A stretch of 64,000 nucleotides of DNA from Stutzerimonas stutzeri (GCF_024448985.1 NZ_JAMOII010000002.1:496001-560000); one strand, 5' to 3'; positions 1 through 17,558 are shown, numbered from the stretch's first letter. Numbers and translations are program-made. Notes: generated by a model not told the origin, from the letters alone.

Positions 1-351
<351 letters not shown>

Positions 352-397
352 CTAGGTTTGGCATGGCTCCGCTTTGGTGGGGCTTGCAGCTCTAAAT

Positions 398-428
398 AAA
401 AAACCCCGGCTTCGGTCGGGGTTTTTTT
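398..428 (+). terminator. Rho-independent terminator after the malic enzyme gene
   Basis: A CCCCGGC / GTCGGGG stem (one G-U pair) closes a TTCG tetraloop and is followed by seven T residues. An A-run on the other side could also let it work for the converging PBP1A transcript, whose stop codon lies about 75 bases away. Confidence 0.9.
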
Positions 429-501
429 GTGCTGCTTTTTAATGGAGAAGAATTGCCGTAAAAATCCTGAATAGCCCGGCCGCTGTCAAAGCTGAGTCAT
501 T

Positions 502-2943
502 CTAGAACAGGTCGATGGGTGCAGCTTCGGACGCAGGTAGCGGACTGCCAGGCAACGTGGAGCCTGGAATGATCTCGTCATCCATGTTGGGCGGTGAGTC
601 TTCACTTCGAAATACTTCAAAATAGGCATCCGGTGTGTCCGGCGATGCCGCACGGCCGCTTTTTGGGTCGATCCGCAGTGTCAGGATTCCTTCGGGCTCG
701 GCAGGTGCATGCTCGGGAGTGCCTTCCAGTACCGAGCTCATGTAGTCGATCCAGATAGGCAGCGCCACCGTTCCGCCATACTCCCGCCGACCAAGCGTTT
801 GTGGCTGATCGAAGCCGGCCCAGACCGTTGTGACGATGTCAGCGTTATACCCGGAAAACCAGCTGTCCTTGGACTCGTTTGTGGTGCCGGTCTTTCCGGC
901 GATATCGCTACGCCCCATGGCCAGCGCCTTTCGGCCTGTGCCGCGCTTGATAACGTCCTGCAGCATGCTGGTCATGATGTACGCGGTGCGCTCATCAATG
1001 ATCTGCTCGGCATGCAGCGGTTGCTGCGTGTCTGGCTCCGATGCGCCCATCTGCGGAGCGTCGCTCTGAGCGTAAGTGATCACTTGCGCGTTACCGTCTT
1101 CCGCTTGAGCTGCGCTGCGTTGCGGCACGCGCACTGGATTTGCCTCGAATACCGTTTTGCCGTCTCGATCCTCGATCCGCTCGATCAGATAAGGTTCGAT
1201 CTTATAACCACCATTGGCGAAAGCGGTCCAACCGATGGTGACTTCCATGGGGGTCAGGGTTGCGGTGCCAAGCGCGAGTGAGAGGTTCGGGGGCAGGTCT
1301 TCGCCTTTGAAGCCAAAGCGCTTGATGTAGTCAACCGTGTAGGGAATGCCCAGGGTTTGCAGAAGGCGAATCGAAACCAGATTTCGCGACTTGTACAGGG
1401 CTTCGCGCAGGCGTATCGGCCCTAAAAAAGTGTTGTTGTCATTCTTTGGGCGCCAAACGCGATCGAGGCCTTCCTCGACGAAGACGATTGGTGAGTCGTT
1501 TACCAGGGTTGCGGGGGTGAACCCTGCATCCAGTGCTGCGCTGTAAACGAAGGGCTTGAAGCTGGATCCAGGTTGGCGTTTGGCTTGGATAGCGCGGTTG
1601 TAATTGCTTTGGCCAAATGAGAAGCCACCGGTCAAGGCTTCGATAGAGCCATCACGAGGGTCGATAGATACTAGAGCGCCTTGTACTTGAGGCACTTGGG
1701 TGAACAGTGTTTCATCACCCCTGATGCTGACGCGGATCACATCCCCAACGTTTACTACATTCGATGGGGTTTTCGGTTGCGGCCCAAGGCTGTTGCTGTT
1801 GATGAAGGGACGTGCCCACTTCATGCTCTCCCATCCGATGCTCCGCTCGCTGCCGTCACGAAGGATGACCTTGACCGCGTCTTTTGAAATCGCACTGACT
1901 ACAGCGGGTAGCAGGCCGGACTGGCTGCGATAAGTGCCCAGTTCTTTCAACCATTCTTCACGATCTGTTCCTGCCAGCTGAGCTTCCGGACCACGATAGC
2001 CGTGACGCTGGTCGTATTCGATCAAGCCCTGCGTTAGAGCCTTATTGGCGGCAATCTGGCGCTCGCTGGTTGTAGTGGTATACACGCGGAAACCGTCGGT
2101 ATAGGCTGCGCTGCCGAAGCGGCCCACCATTTCAGCGCGCGCCATCTCGGCTATATAAGGGGCGTCGAGTTCGGGTGAGGAGCCGTGATAGGACGCGTCG
2201 ACAATTTCTGCCAGTGCTTGTTGGTAGCGCGTCTCGTCGATTCTTCCAAGTCGATACATCCGGCCCAGGATCCAGTCACGCCGCTCCTTGGCGCGTTCAG
2301 CGTTGGCCAGTGGGTTGAACGCCGAAGGTGCCTTGGGTAGCCCCGCGATCATGGCCATTTGCGCGAGGCTCAGCTCGTTCATTGACTTGCCATAGTAGAC
2401 GTGGGCCGCGGCCTCAATGCCGTAGGCGCGATTGCCTAGATAAATTTTGTTCACGTACAGCTCGAGAATTTCATCCTTGCTCAGCTCTCTTTCGATCTGG
2501 AGCGCAAGGAGTATCTCGTTGATCTTGCGCGAAAAGCTCCGCTCGCTGGTAAGGAAGTAATTTTTCGCGACCTGCATGGTAATGGTACTGCCGCCGGTCT
2601 GAATCTGGCCGGTTTTCAATAATTGCGTGGCAGCGCGCATCAGGCTTTTCACGTCGACGCCATAATGGTTAGCGAAGTTGTCGTCTTCGGCGGCCAATAG
2701 CGCGGCGATAAAGTCTTTGGGTATTTCGTCGAAGCCGATGGGGGAGCGACGCATTTCGCCATACTCGGCGATCAGCTTGTTGTCATTGCTATAGACGCGC
2801 AGCGGTATTTGAAGCTGAATGCTGCGCAGCGATTCGACCGACGGCAGGTTGGGGCTGAGATACAGGAAAGCGCCACTCAAGCTGAGCAAAAGCCCGCAGA
2901 AAATAGCCAGGCACGACCATAGGAAAAACTTCAGAAAACGCAT
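502..2943 (-). CDS. mrcA: Penicillin-binding protein 1A, bifunctional glycosyltransferase/transpeptidase
   Basis: Class A PBP that polymerises lipid II and cross-links peptidoglycan at the inner membrane (also called ponA). The 813-residue protein has one N-terminal membrane segment (about residues 5-28). A GT51 domain follows, with catalytic Glu86 in EDDNF and GGSTITMQ at 117-124. The transpeptidase domain carries SSFK (Ser460, Lys463), SRN (519-521) and KTG (684-686), so all catalytic motifs are present. The frame is open to a GTG at 3015, but the ATG at 2943 gives the usual family start (MRFLKFF). A TATAAT box at 3016-3021 would also place the transcript start inside the longer version. 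It is divergent from pilM, as in P. aeruginosa. Confidence 0.95.
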   Translation of the reverse strand: MRFLKFFLWSCLAIFCGLLLSLSGAFLYLSPNLPSVESLRSIQLQIPLRVYSNDNKLIAEYGEMRRSPIGFDEIPKDFIAALLAAEDDNFANHYGVDVKSLMRAATQLLKTGQIQTGGSTITMQVAKNYFLTSERSFSRKINEILLALQIERELSKDEILELYVNKIYLGNRAYGIEAAAHVYYGKSMNELSLAQMAMIAGLPKAPSAFNPLANAERAKERRDWILGRMYRLGRIDETRYQQALAEIVDASYHGSSPELDAPYIAEMARAEMVGRFGSAAYTDGFRVYTTTTSERQIAANKALTQGLIEYDQRHGYRGPEAQLAGTDREEWLKELGTYRSQSGLLPAVVSAISKDAVKVILRDGSERSIGWESMKWARPFINSNSLGPQPKTPSNVVNVGDVIRVSIRGDETLFTQVPQVQGALVSIDPRDGSIEALTGGFSFGQSNYNRAIQAKRQPGSSFKPFVYSAALDAGFTPATLVNDSPIVFVEEGLDRVWRPKNDNNTFLGPIRLREALYKSRNLVSIRLLQTLGIPYTVDYIKRFGFKGEDLPPNLSLALGTATLTPMEVTIGWTAFANGGYKIEPYLIERIEDRDGKTVFEANPVRVPQRSAAQAEDGNAQVITYAQSDAPQMGASEPDTQQPLHAEQIIDERTAYIMTSMLQDVIKRGTGRKALAMGRSDIAGKTGTTNESKDSWFSGYNADIVTTVWAGFDQPQTLGRREYGGTVALPIWIDYMSSVLEGTPEHAPAEPEGILTLRIDPKSGRAASPDTPDAYFEVFRSEDSPPNMDDEIIPGSTLPGSPLPASEAAPIDLF

Positions 2944-3015
2944 CGGGGTTCTTTGAATCCAGGGTGGGGAATGAGGTGTAAGTCGCAGACGATGCTGAAA
3001 GGAAAAACCGTTCAC

Positions 3016-3021
3016 ATTATA
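3016..3021 (-). promoter_or_regulatory. Predicted -10 box for the PBP1A gene
   Basis: Perfect TATAAT on the minus strand, about 73 bases before the chosen ATG. The -35 region at the right spacing (GGCTCC) is a poor match, so the assignment rests on the -10 and its position in the divergent gap. Confidence 0.5.
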
Positions 3022-3084
3022 AGCGGTTTTTTTGCCGGGGAGCCATTTGCGCTTCTGTCAAGGCTGTTATCTAATGCGGGCAAA

Positions 3085-3090
3085 TATAAT
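3085..3090 (+). promoter_or_regulatory. Predicted -10 box for the pilM operon
   Basis: Perfect TATAAT on the plus strand, 38 bases upstream of the GTG chosen for pilM. No good -35 sits at 17 bases. A start of transcription near 3097 would exclude the longer pilM reading frame that begins at 3101. Confidence 0.5.
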
Positions 3091-3100
3091 TAATCCGTAA

Positions 3101-4191
<1,091 letters not shown>

Positions 4192-4192
<1 letters not shown>

Positions 4193-4764
4193 TGGCCCGG
4201 ATCAACCTTTTACCTTGGCGAGAGCAGCTTCGTGAAGAGCGTAAGCAGCGCTTTCTGGTTTCCCTCGTCGGCGTTGCAGTCCTGGCGGCGGGCCTGCTGT
4301 TTCTCGCCGATCAATACTTCAATCACGCCATCGAGCGGCAGAACGCGCGGAACGAGTTCGTCCGCAAGGAGATCGCCGTACTGGATGCGCGAATCGCCGA
4401 GATCAAAGAGTTGCGTGAGCGTCGGCAGCAATTGCTCGAACGTATGAAGATCATTCAGGACCTGCAGGGCAATCGTCCCATCATTGGCAGGGTGTTCGAT
4501 CAACTGGTACGTACGCTTCCCGATGGCGTGTATTTCACCGAGCTGAAAATGACCGGCAAGAACATCGCCATCGTTGGCGGCGCAGAATCCAATAACCGGG
4601 TCTCAAACCTGATGCGCAATTTGGATGGATCTGAATGGCTGGAAGCGCCAAACCTGAACGAAGTGAAGGCTGTCACTGCTGGTGCAGTGGATCAAGAAAA
4701 CATGTTCCAGCTAACGGTGCAGCAGACGCAGCCGGCCGCAGCTGCTGAAGGAGATAAGCCATGA
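4192..4764 (+). CDS. pilN: Type IV pilus assembly protein PilN
   Basis: Bitopic inner-membrane protein of the pilus alignment complex. The cytoplasmic N-terminus carries the conserved PilM-binding motif INLLPWRE at residues 4-11. A single membrane segment lies at about 22-43, then a coiled-coil-like stretch rich in charged residues (about 45-90) and a periplasmic ferredoxin-like domain. At 190 residues it has the usual length. It overlaps the pilM stop by one base and the pilO start by four (ATGA), so translation is probably coupled. Confidence 0.95.
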
Positions 4765-5384
4765 GTCTGGCTAGTTCTCTGGAAAGCCTGCGCAGTATCG
4801 ATCTTGCCGACCTGGATATGAATAATCTGGGCTCGTGGCCCGCCGCGGCGAAGGTTATCGCCGCGATACTGCTGATGGTTCTGTTGCTCGGAGGGGGCTA
4901 TTACTTCCATCTCAGCGATCTGCAGGCCGGGCTTGATCAGCAGAGGGCCCAAGAGGAGACCCTGAAGCAGCAGTTCTCTTCGAAAGCGTTCCAGGCTGCA
5001 AATCTCGAGGCTTACAAAGCGCAGATGGTGGAAATGGAGGCGTCGTTTGGCGCGTTGCTGCGCCAGCTGCCCAGCGATACCGAAGTCCCAGGCTTGCTTG
5101 AAGACATCACCCATACCGGTTTGGGTAGCGGACTCGAATTCGAAGAAATCAAGCTGCAGCCAGAAGTTACCCAGCAGTTCTACATCGAACTGCCGATACA
5201 GATCAAAGTGGTAGGCGGTTACCACGATCTTGCGACCTTTGTCAGTGGAGTGGCGAGCCTGCCGCGGATCGTCACTCTGCATGACTTCGCAATCAAGCCG
5301 CTCAGCAAGGATTCGTCTTCCAAATTGCACATGAGCATCCTAGCCAAGACCTACCGCTACAACGACAAGGGGCTGCAGAAATGA
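4761..5384 (+). CDS. pilO: Type IV pilus assembly protein PilO
   Basis: Partner of PilN in the inner-membrane alignment complex that bridges PilM to PilP and the secretin. The 207-residue protein has a short cytoplasmic tail, one membrane segment at about 29-50, a coiled coil (about 55-95) and a C-terminal periplasmic ferredoxin-like domain with the FVSGVASLPRIVTLHDF region characteristic of PilO. It begins with an ATGA overlap on pilN and ends four bases into pilP. Confidence 0.95.
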   Translation: MSLASSLESLRSIDLADLDMNNLGSWPAAAKVIAAILLMVLLLGGGYYFHLSDLQAGLDQQRAQEETLKQQFSSKAFQAANLEAYKAQMVEMEASFGALLRQLPSDTEVPGLLEDITHTGLGSGLEFEEIKLQPEVTQQFYIELPIQIKVVGGYHDLATFVSGVASLPRIVTLHDFAIKPLSKDSSSKLHMSILAKTYRYNDKGLQK

Positions 5385-5908
5385 ATGGAGCCCGAAATAT
5401 CGCGCTGGGACTAGGTCTGGTTTTGCTGACTGGCTGTGGTGTCAGCGGCGACTTCGAGGATCTGCGCGCCTACATGGACGACGTGCGGGCTAAGCCGAAA
5501 GGAACGATCGAGCCATTGCCGGCGTTCTTGCCATACGAAGCCTTCACCTATAGCGCGGCATCGCTGCGGCACCCATTCCAGCCGCCGATGAAGATCGATC
5601 TGACCCAGCGGCAAAAAGGGTCGAAAGACATTCGGCCTGACGAGACTCGCATCAAGCAGTTCCTCGAAGAGTTCAATATCGAAAACTTCGTCATGGTCGG
5701 AACATTGACCAACGATGCCGGGAGATATGCCTTGATCAAAGGTGGTGACGGGGTTCACCGAGTCAAGGTCGGTGACTATCTGGGGCGCAACCATGGCCGT
5801 ATCGTTGATATCAGCGAAGCCGAGGTGGATGTGCTCGAAATCGTTCCGGACGGAGAGGGTGGTTGGCTTGAGCGCCCGCGGAGCCTGACCTTGAAAGAGC
5901 GCTCTTGA
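5381..5908 (+). CDS. pilP: Type IV pilus lipoprotein PilP
   Basis: Inner-membrane lipoprotein that connects PilN/PilO to the secretin PilQ. A lipoprotein signal peptide ends in LTGC with the lipidated Cys19. The disordered linker then contains the RHPFQPP-type motif seen in PilP, and the C-terminal beta domain (about 95-170) includes the ALIKGGDGVHRVKVGDYLG stretch typical of GspC/PilP HR domains. At 175 residues it matches the family. The start overlaps pilO by four bases, and pilQ follows closely. Confidence 0.95.
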   Translation: MNGARNIALGLGLVLLTGCGVSGDFEDLRAYMDDVRAKPKGTIEPLPAFLPYEAFTYSAASLRHPFQPPMKIDLTQRQKGSKDIRPDETRIKQFLEEFNIENFVMVGTLTNDAGRYALIKGGDGVHRVKVGDYLGRNHGRIVDISEAEVDVLEIVPDGEGGWLERPRSLTLKERS

Positions 5909-5959
5909 GTCATGGCAAAAATGGAAAACCTTTACCGGTCTGCACAACGGAATCCTTCT

Positions 5960-8032
5960 ATGAATACCACTCTCTCTCGTCTCGGCTTGTCCCTGCTGGC
6001 GGCGATGATTTCGCCCGCGCTGTTGGCGGCGAACCTCAATGCACTCGATGTTGCTTCGCTGCCCGGTGACCGCGTTGAGCTGAAACTGGCCTTCGATGAG
6101 CCAGTGCCCACCCCGCGGGGCTATACGCTCGACCAGCCGGCGCGGATCGCGCTCGACCTGCCAGGTGTTTCCAGCAAGCTGAAATCCAAGAACCAAGAGC
6201 TTGGTGTCGGTAATGCCCGCAGTGTGACCGTAGTCGAGGCCCAAGGTCGCACGCGCCTCATCGTAAACCTCACATCCTTGGTGCCTTATTCGACTCGGGT
6301 AGACGGAAACAATCTGTTCGTCGTGCTCGGCGAAAGCGGTGCAGCAGCCGCGGTTGTAGCGGCCGCTCCGGTGGCGCCGGTAATCAAGGCAAAATCGACC
6401 GACTCCGTGGCTGCGGGCAAGGCGATCAGTAATATCGATTTCCGTCGTGGGGAAGATGGAGCCGGTAACGTCATTATCACACTGTCGGACCCGTCGATCA
6501 GTCCGAGCATCGAAGAGCAGGGCGGCAAGATCCGCGTGTCATTCGCCAAGACGCAGCTGCCCGAGTCGCTTCGTGTCAGGCTGGACGTGCAGGATTTTGC
6601 TACGCCGGTCAAGTTCGTCGACTCCACTAGCAAGGCCGAGGGCGCAAACATCGCCATCGAGCCCAGCGGCCGTTACGACTATCTGGCTTACCAGACCGAC
6701 GACAAACTGACCATCAGCGTCAAACCGCTTAGCGAATCCGACGCCGAGAAGCGCAAGGCCGAGCACTTCACCTATTCCGGAGAGAAGCTATCGCTGAATT
6801 TCCAGGATATTGATGTCCGCTCGGTTCTCCAGCTGATTGCGGATTTCACGGACCTCAACCTGGTCGCCAGTGATACCGTGCAAGGCAACATCACGCTGCG
6901 TCTGCAGAACGTGCCATGGGATCAGGCGCTGGATCTGGTGTTGAAAACCAAAGGGCTCGACAAGCGTCAGGTTGGCAACGTGCTGCTGGTAGCGCCAGCG
7001 GACGAGATCGCTGCACGTGAACGTCAGGAGTTGGAGTCGCAGCGCCAGATCGCTGAGCTGGCACCTCTACGCCGCGAGGTCGTGCAGGTCAACTATGCCA
7101 AAGCTTCTGATATTGCCAGGTTATTCCAGTCGGTCACCGACACTGATGGAGCCAGTGGAGATCGTGGTTCGATCGCTGTTGACGACCGCACGAACAACAT
7201 CATTGCCTACCAGACTCAGGAACGGTTGGACGAGCTGCGGCGCATTGTGGCTCAGCTTGATATTCCGGTGCGTCAGGTGATGATCGAGGCACGCATCGTT
7301 GAGGCCAACGTAGATTACGACAAGAGCTTAGGTGTTAACTGGCGCGGTGCAAGAGTTGGCGATAACAATTTCGTCATAGGGGGGGCTGGTGGCAACAGGG
7401 TTGGAGCCACGGGTAACCCGGCCGATGCTTTAGGGACATTTGTTGACCTTGGAGCTACTGGGGCTACGACAGGAATCGGTATTGGCTTCATCACCGACAA
7501 CACGATTCTAGACCTGCAGCTATCGGCGATGGAGAAAACTGGTAACGGCGAAGTTGTGTCGCAGCCGAAAGTCGTCACAGCAGATAAAGAAACAGCAAAA
7601 ATCCTAAAAGGGTCTGAGGTCCCTTATCAAGAAGCCAGCTCAAGTGGTGCGACGAGCACCTCTTTTAAAGAGGCTGCACTTTCGTTGGAGGTTACTCCGC
7701 AAATTACGCCCGATAATCGCATCATCATGGAAGTTAAAGTTACCAAGGATGAGCCTGATTTTTCCCAGGTCGCGAGTACTGGAGGTGTGCCCTCGATCCG
7801 CAAAAATGAAGTTAATGCGAAAGTTTTGGTGACTGATGGCGAAACCATCGTCATTGGTGGTGTTTTCTCAAACACGCAAAGCAAGTCTGTAGACAAGGTG
7901 CCGTTCCTCGGCGATCTGCCTTTTGTGGGACGAGTATTCCGGCGTGACTTTGTTCAAGAGCGAAAGTCGGAACTCCTTGTATTCATCACTCCTCGGATCA
8001 TGAATAATCAGGCGATTCAGGCCAGTCGTTAA
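5960..8032 (+). CDS. pilQ: Type IV pilus secretin PilQ
   Basis: Outer-membrane secretin through which the pilus passes. From the N-terminus there is a signal peptide ([16 protein letters not shown]...LLAAN), two AMIN-type peptidoglycan-binding segments (about 25-260), an STN/N0 domain beginning near [18 protein letters not shown], a secretin N1 domain, and the C-terminal secretin barrel with VPYQEAS and the conserved [15 protein letters not shown]. The frame is open from an ATG at 5912, but that adds 16 polar residues before the signal peptide. The ATG at 5960 has GGA eight bases upstream and matches the P. aeruginosa start. Bases of about 7320-7950 look lower in GC than the rest of the gene (see findings). 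Confidence 0.93.
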   Translation: MNTTLSRLGLSLLAAMISPALLAANLNALDVASLPGDRVELKLAFDEPVPTPRGYTLDQPARIALDLPGVSSKLKSKNQELGVGNARSVTVVEAQGRTRLIVNLTSLVPYSTRVDGNNLFVVLGESGAAAAVVAAAPVAPVIKAKSTDSVAAGKAISNIDFRRGEDGAGNVIITLSDPSISPSIEEQGGKIRVSFAKTQLPESLRVRLDVQDFATPVKFVDSTSKAEGANIAIEPSGRYDYLAYQTDDKLTISVKPLSESDAEKRKAEHFTYSGEKLSLNFQDIDVRSVLQLIADFTDLNLVASDTVQGNITLRLQNVPWDQALDLVLKTKGLDKRQVGNVLLVAPADEIAARERQELESQRQIAELAPLRREVVQVNYAKASDIARLFQSVTDTDGASGDRGSIAVDDRTNNIIAYQTQERLDELRRIVAQLDIPVRQVMIEARIVEANVDYDKSLGVNWRGARVGDNNFVIGGAGGNRVGATGNPADALGTFVDLGATGATTGIGIGFITDNTILDLQLSAMEKTGNGEVVSQPKVVTADKETAKILKGSEVPYQEASSSGATSTSFKEAALSLEVTPQITPDNRIIMEVKVTKDEPDFSQVASTGGVPSIRKNEVNAKVLVTDGETIVIGGVFSNTQSKSVDKVPFLGDLPFVGRVFRRDFVQERKSELLVFITPRIMNNQAIQASR

Positions 8033-8039
8033 GCAATCA

Positions 8040-8585
8040 ATGTCCAATATCATCCTTGTAGGCCCGATGGGGGCTGGCAAAAGCACCATCGGGCGCTTGC
8101 TCGCCAAGGAGCTTCGCCTGCCTTTTCGGGATTCCGACAAAGAGATTGAACAACGCACGGGAGCAAGCATCCCGCTGATATTCGATGTCGAGGGAGAGCA
8201 GGGCTTCCGTGAAAGGGAGCACGTTGCTATCAAGGAATTGTGCCAGATGGACGGCGTCGTGCTGGCAACTGGCGGTGGTGCGGTGCTCCGAGTGGACAAT
8301 CGTCAGGTGTTATGTGCTGGCGGGCGGGTGATTTACCTCTGTACCTCCGTTGAGCAGCAGCTCGACCGCACCTCTCGGGACCGCAACCGTCCGCTGTTGC
8401 AAACACCAAATCCCCGCGAGATTCTCACCAATCTGATGGCTGTGCGGGATCCGCTGTACCGTGAAATCGCGGACGTTGTGGTCCAGACGGATGAGCGCCC
8501 CCCACGCCTGGTTGTGGTGGAGATCATTGGGCAGCTTCAAGCTCTAGCGCCTCGTGAAAGCCAGGGTCGATCTGCGCTATCCTAG
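8040..8585 (+). CDS. aroK: Shikimate kinase
   Basis: Phosphorylates shikimate at the 3-position with ATP, the fifth step of chorismate synthesis in the cytoplasm. The Walker A motif GPMGAGKS is at residues 8-15, the shikimate-binding residues include the D-S-D and FR motifs near 33-60, ATGGGAV lies in the middle, and DRNRPLLQ forms the lid. The 181 residues match the family. It starts seven bases after pilQ stops and precedes aroB, the classical pilQ-aroK-aroB-damX order. Confidence 0.96.
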   Translation: MSNIILVGPMGAGKSTIGRLLAKELRLPFRDSDKEIEQRTGASIPLIFDVEGEQGFREREHVAIKELCQMDGVVLATGGGAVLRVDNRQVLCAGGRVIYLCTSVEQQLDRTSRDRNRPLLQTPNPREILTNLMAVRDPLYREIADVVVQTDERPPRLVVVEIIGQLQALAPRESQGRSALS

Positions 8586-8608
8586 CTCCCTTTAACCGTG
8601 GGGCCCCT

Positions 8609-9712
8609 ATGCAGACTCTACATGTCGATCTCGGCGAGCGAAGCTATCCGATATTCATTGGCGAGCAGCTCATCGATCGCGGTGATCTGTTGTCCCGTCA
8701 CATTCGTGGCAAGCAAGTTGCGATCGTCACCAACGATACCGTTGCGCCGCTTTATCTTGACCGGCTTTCGCGCAGTCTCGCTGATTACTCGGTCACTTCC
8801 GTGGTCCTGCCAGACGGAGAAGCGTACAAAAACTGGCAAACTCTGCAGTCGATTTTCGATGCTTTGCTGACGGCCAGGCATGACCGCAACACCACGGTCA
8901 TCGCGTTGGGTGGCGGGGTCATAGGCGACATGGCCGGTTTTGCAGCCGCCTGCTACCAGCGTGGCGTTGATTTCATTCAAGTCCCGACGACATTGCTGTC
9001 CCAGGTCGACTCGTCCGTTGGGGGCAAGACGGGCATTAATCACCCGCTCGGCAAGAATATGGTCGGCGCCTTCTACCAGCCGCAGGCGGTGCTGATCGAC
9101 ACCGCGACCTTGTCGACCCTTCCGCCGCGCGAGTTGTCAGCCGGCCTGGCTGAAGTGATTAAGTATGGCCTGATCTGCGACGAACCGTTCCTGGGGTGGC
9201 TCGAAGATAATATCGACTCGCTTCGAAGACTTGATCAGGCGGCGCTTACCGAAGCTATACGGCGCTCTTGTGCGGCGAAGGCCAGGGTTGTGGGTGCGGA
9301 CGAGCGGGAGTCAGGTATTCGCGCCACGCTCAATCTCGGCCATACCTTCGGGCATGCCATCGAGACTCAGCAGGGCTACGGCGTGTGGTTGCATGGTGAA
9401 GCCGTATCGGCGGGTACGGTCATGGCCCTCGAAATGTCGCGGCAACTCGGGTGGATTTCCGTCAATGAGCGTGACCGGGCCGTACGTTTGTTGGCGCGCG
9501 CCGGCCTGCCTGTAATACCGCCAGTCAATATGAGCGCTGCGGATTTTCTACAACACATGGCGGTCGACAAGAAGGTTCTGAACGGGAAGTTGAGGTTGGT
9601 GCTGCTCAAGCGTTTGGGAGAAGCCGTAGTAACGGGTGACTTTCCTCGTCAGATGCTGGAAGCCACATTGAACGTCAACTACGACGCGTTTGCCCAAGCG
9701 TCGAACATTTAA
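8609..9712 (+). CDS. aroB: 3-dehydroquinate synthase
   Basis: NAD- and metal-dependent enzyme that cyclises DAHP to 3-dehydroquinate, the second step of the shikimate pathway. Visible signatures are [19 protein letters not shown] (nucleotide binding), [19 protein letters not shown], and the metal ligands in the E-V-I-K-Y and [11 protein letters not shown] segments. It is 367 residues long, the usual size. It lies in the same transcription unit as aroK and the following SPOR-domain gene. Confidence 0.97.
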   Translation: MQTLHVDLGERSYPIFIGEQLIDRGDLLSRHIRGKQVAIVTNDTVAPLYLDRLSRSLADYSVTSVVLPDGEAYKNWQTLQSIFDALLTARHDRNTTVIALGGGVIGDMAGFAAACYQRGVDFIQVPTTLLSQVDSSVGGKTGINHPLGKNMVGAFYQPQAVLIDTATLSTLPPRELSAGLAEVIKYGLICDEPFLGWLEDNIDSLRRLDQAALTEAIRRSCAAKARVVGADERESGIRATLNLGHTFGHAIETQQGYGVWLHGEAVSAGTVMALEMSRQLGWISVNERDRAVRLLARAGLPVIPPVNMSAADFLQHMAVDKKVLNGKLRLVLLKRLGEAVVTGDFPRQMLEATLNVNYDAFAQASNI

Positions 9713-9721
9713 GAGATGTCC

Positions 9722-11230
9722 ATGACCAGTTTGTCTGCTGACGATTCCTACCTGAACCATTACGGCTTCAGTCACGACCCTTTCGCCGCTCGTGTGCCAG
9801 GCTTCAAGTTCTTTCCTGCTCAGCGCAAGCCCGTGTTGGGGCAGCTGCATCACCTGGCCCGCTATAGTCAGTTGCTGTTGGTGGTAACGGGCCCGGAAGG
9901 AAGCGGCAAGACGCTGGTGCGCCAGGCGCTCGTTGCGAGCAGCAACAAGCAGGCGGTTCAGAGCGTGGTCATTTCACCGCAGGACACCCTCGATTCCAAT
10001 CTCGTCCTGCAGCAGATCGCGCAGGCGCTTGGCAGCCAGCGGGCCGACTTCGATTCGATCATGGCGCAGATCATTCAATTAGCGCTCACCGGGCAAGAGG
10101 TCTATCTGCTGGTCGACGACGCTGAGCGGCTGACGGGCGCTGCGGTTGAGACACTGTTGCGATTGGCCCAGGGTAACCCCGAAGGCAGGCCGCATGTCTT
10201 TCTGTTTGGTGAACAAGCCTTGGTGGCGCGCCTGGAGGCGCTGGTCGAAGGTGAGGAGCGCTTTCATGTGATCGCGCTTCAGCCGTACGAAGAAGACGAG
10301 ACCCGTGAATATTTGGCGTTGCGCCTGGAAGGTGCCGGGGGCACGCTGAAGTGCTTCAGCGAAGACCAGTTTTTGCGAATCCATGAGCATTCCGGTGGCT
10401 GGCCTGGTGCGATAAATCAGGTGGCGCGCGACGAGCTCGTCGATGCCATGCAGCAGTCCAAAGCGAGTCGGAAGTCGACTGGCTGGAGTCTGCCGCTGCC
10501 CATGAAGCATCTGCTGGCTTTGGCGGCGGTCGTTCTTGTCGTCGTCATTGCGTTGTTCATGCGTGACTCCAACGAGCAATCAGTGGCTCCGGCCACGACC
10601 AGCTTGCCGCTCGATGCAGGGGGCGCTGCGGAAACGGGTTCGCCGAAATCACCTACCCAGGAGCCGGGCGGTGAAAGCCCGGCCGATGTCGTTCAGTCCG
10701 TACCTGATCAGCCAATCGTCCGCGAACCTCTTGCCGCTGCCGGCGGCCTGGAGTCGGACAGTTCACCGGTCCTGATTGAGGAAGAGCCCGCAATCGTCAG
10801 CGAGCCGTTACGCAATACCGCGCCAGTACCTGCGGCTGCCGATAGCGCCACGATCCAGCGCCCTGCGGTTGAACCCGCTCCGCCAGTCGAGACGCCTCGG
10901 GAGCCGGTGCAGCCGGCGGTCGCGAAGCCTGATGCGCCTGCCTCTACGGCGAACTGGTACGCCAATCAGCCCAAAACCAACTACCTGATACAGGTGCTGG
11001 GGACACGCACCAAAGGCAACGCCGAGGCGTTGGTTAAACAGCACGGTGAAAGCTACCGGTATTTCGTCAAGCAGCATGAAGGCAAGCCGCTATACGTGGT
11101 TACTTATGGCTCTTTTTCCAGTCGAAATGCAGCGCTTGAAGCCATTAAGACTCTGCCTGCCTCGTTGAGGTCGGGTAAGCCGTGGGCGCGGAGTTTCGCT
11201 AGCGTGCAGCAAGAGATTCGAGCTCGCTGA
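9722..11230 (+). CDS. DamX-like AAA ATPase with a C-terminal SPOR domain
   Basis: Predicted inner-membrane cell-division protein. The N-terminal half is an ExeA-type AAA domain with Walker A GPEGSGKT at residues 57-64 and a Walker B-like VYLLVDDAE. One membrane segment lies at about 263-283. A long Pro/Ala/Glu-rich periplasmic linker follows, then a SPOR domain (about 415-500) expected to bind denuded septal peptidoglycan. The family occurs next to aroB in Pseudomonas and enterobacteria (damX). The first ATG (9716) abuts the ribosome-binding sequence, so the second ATG at 9722 is preferred; it gives the usual MTSL start. Confidence 0.88.
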   Translation: MTSLSADDSYLNHYGFSHDPFAARVPGFKFFPAQRKPVLGQLHHLARYSQLLLVVTGPEGSGKTLVRQALVASSNKQAVQSVVISPQDTLDSNLVLQQIAQALGSQRADFDSIMAQIIQLALTGQEVYLLVDDAERLTGAAVETLLRLAQGNPEGRPHVFLFGEQALVARLEALVEGEERFHVIALQPYEEDETREYLALRLEGAGGTLKCFSEDQFLRIHEHSGGWPGAINQVARDELVDAMQQSKASRKSTGWSLPLPMKHLLALAAVVLVVVIALFMRDSNEQSVAPATTSLPLDAGGAAETGSPKSPTQEPGGESPADVVQSVPDQPIVREPLAAAGGLESDSSPVLIEEEPAIVSEPLRNTAPVPAAADSATIQRPAVEPAPPVETPREPVQPAVAKPDAPASTANWYANQPKTNYLIQVLGTRTKGNAEALVKQHGESYRYFVKQHEGKPLYVVTYGSFSSRNAALEAIKTLPASLRSGKPWARSFASVQQEIRAR

Positions 11231-11235
11231 AACTC

Positions 11236-11270
11236 GCCCCAAAAAGGTGCGCAATGCACCTTTTTGGGGC
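11236..11270. terminator. Perfect 15-bp hairpin after the damX-like gene
   Basis: Arms GCCCCAAAAAGGTGC (11236-11250) and its exact complement (11256-11270) enclose a five-base loop. The sequence just after it is TTGC and then nine A residues, not a T-run. It is a probable but non-standard terminator ending the pilM-aroKB-damX unit; the T-tract lies inside the downstream arm. Confidence 0.6.
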
Positions 11271-11403
11271 TTGCAAAAAAAAATTGTGTCGTTCTAGCCG
11301 GCTTTGTAAACTGCTCCCCCTTTTGCCCACGTGTATGACGGGGTGGTTCCGTGCGCCGTCAATAAGGGGTTGATTTACAACGTATTTAGCTGGTGGAGTG
11401 CCT

Positions 11404-17385
<5,982 letters not shown>

Positions 17386-17390
17386 AACGC

Positions 17391-17442
17391 AGCTGGAAGC
17401 CTGAAGCAAGACTGCTTTGGGCTTCGGCCCACGCTTCCAGCT
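17391..17442. repeat. Inverted repeat after gltD
   Basis: The 10-bp arms AGCTGGAAGC (17391-17400) and GCTTCCAGCT (17433-17442) are exact complements separated by 32 bases. This is one copy of the dispersed GCTTCCAGCT/AGCTGGAAGC family. Confidence 0.75.
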
Positions 17443-17482
17443 AGCGCTTAAAGCACGCCTGACTTGAATCAAGCCCATAGAC

Positions 17483-17516
17483 AAAAGGCACGGCGCTCGC
17501 CGTGCCTTTTGTTTTG
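17483..17516 (+). terminator. Rho-independent terminator of gltBD
   Basis: A 12-bp perfect stem (AAAAGGCACGGC and complement) closes a GCTC loop and is followed by TGTTTTG. It lies 97 bases after the gltD stop and 43 bases before hemE. Confidence 0.9.
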
Positions 17517-17558
17517 TGCTTTGCGACAATGCCGCCACTCTTTTGCTGGAACCCAGAC

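Noticed and set aside
11236-11270. The hairpin as a standard terminator with a T-run
   Set aside because: The downstream sequence is A-rich, so it is listed as non-standard with lower confidence.
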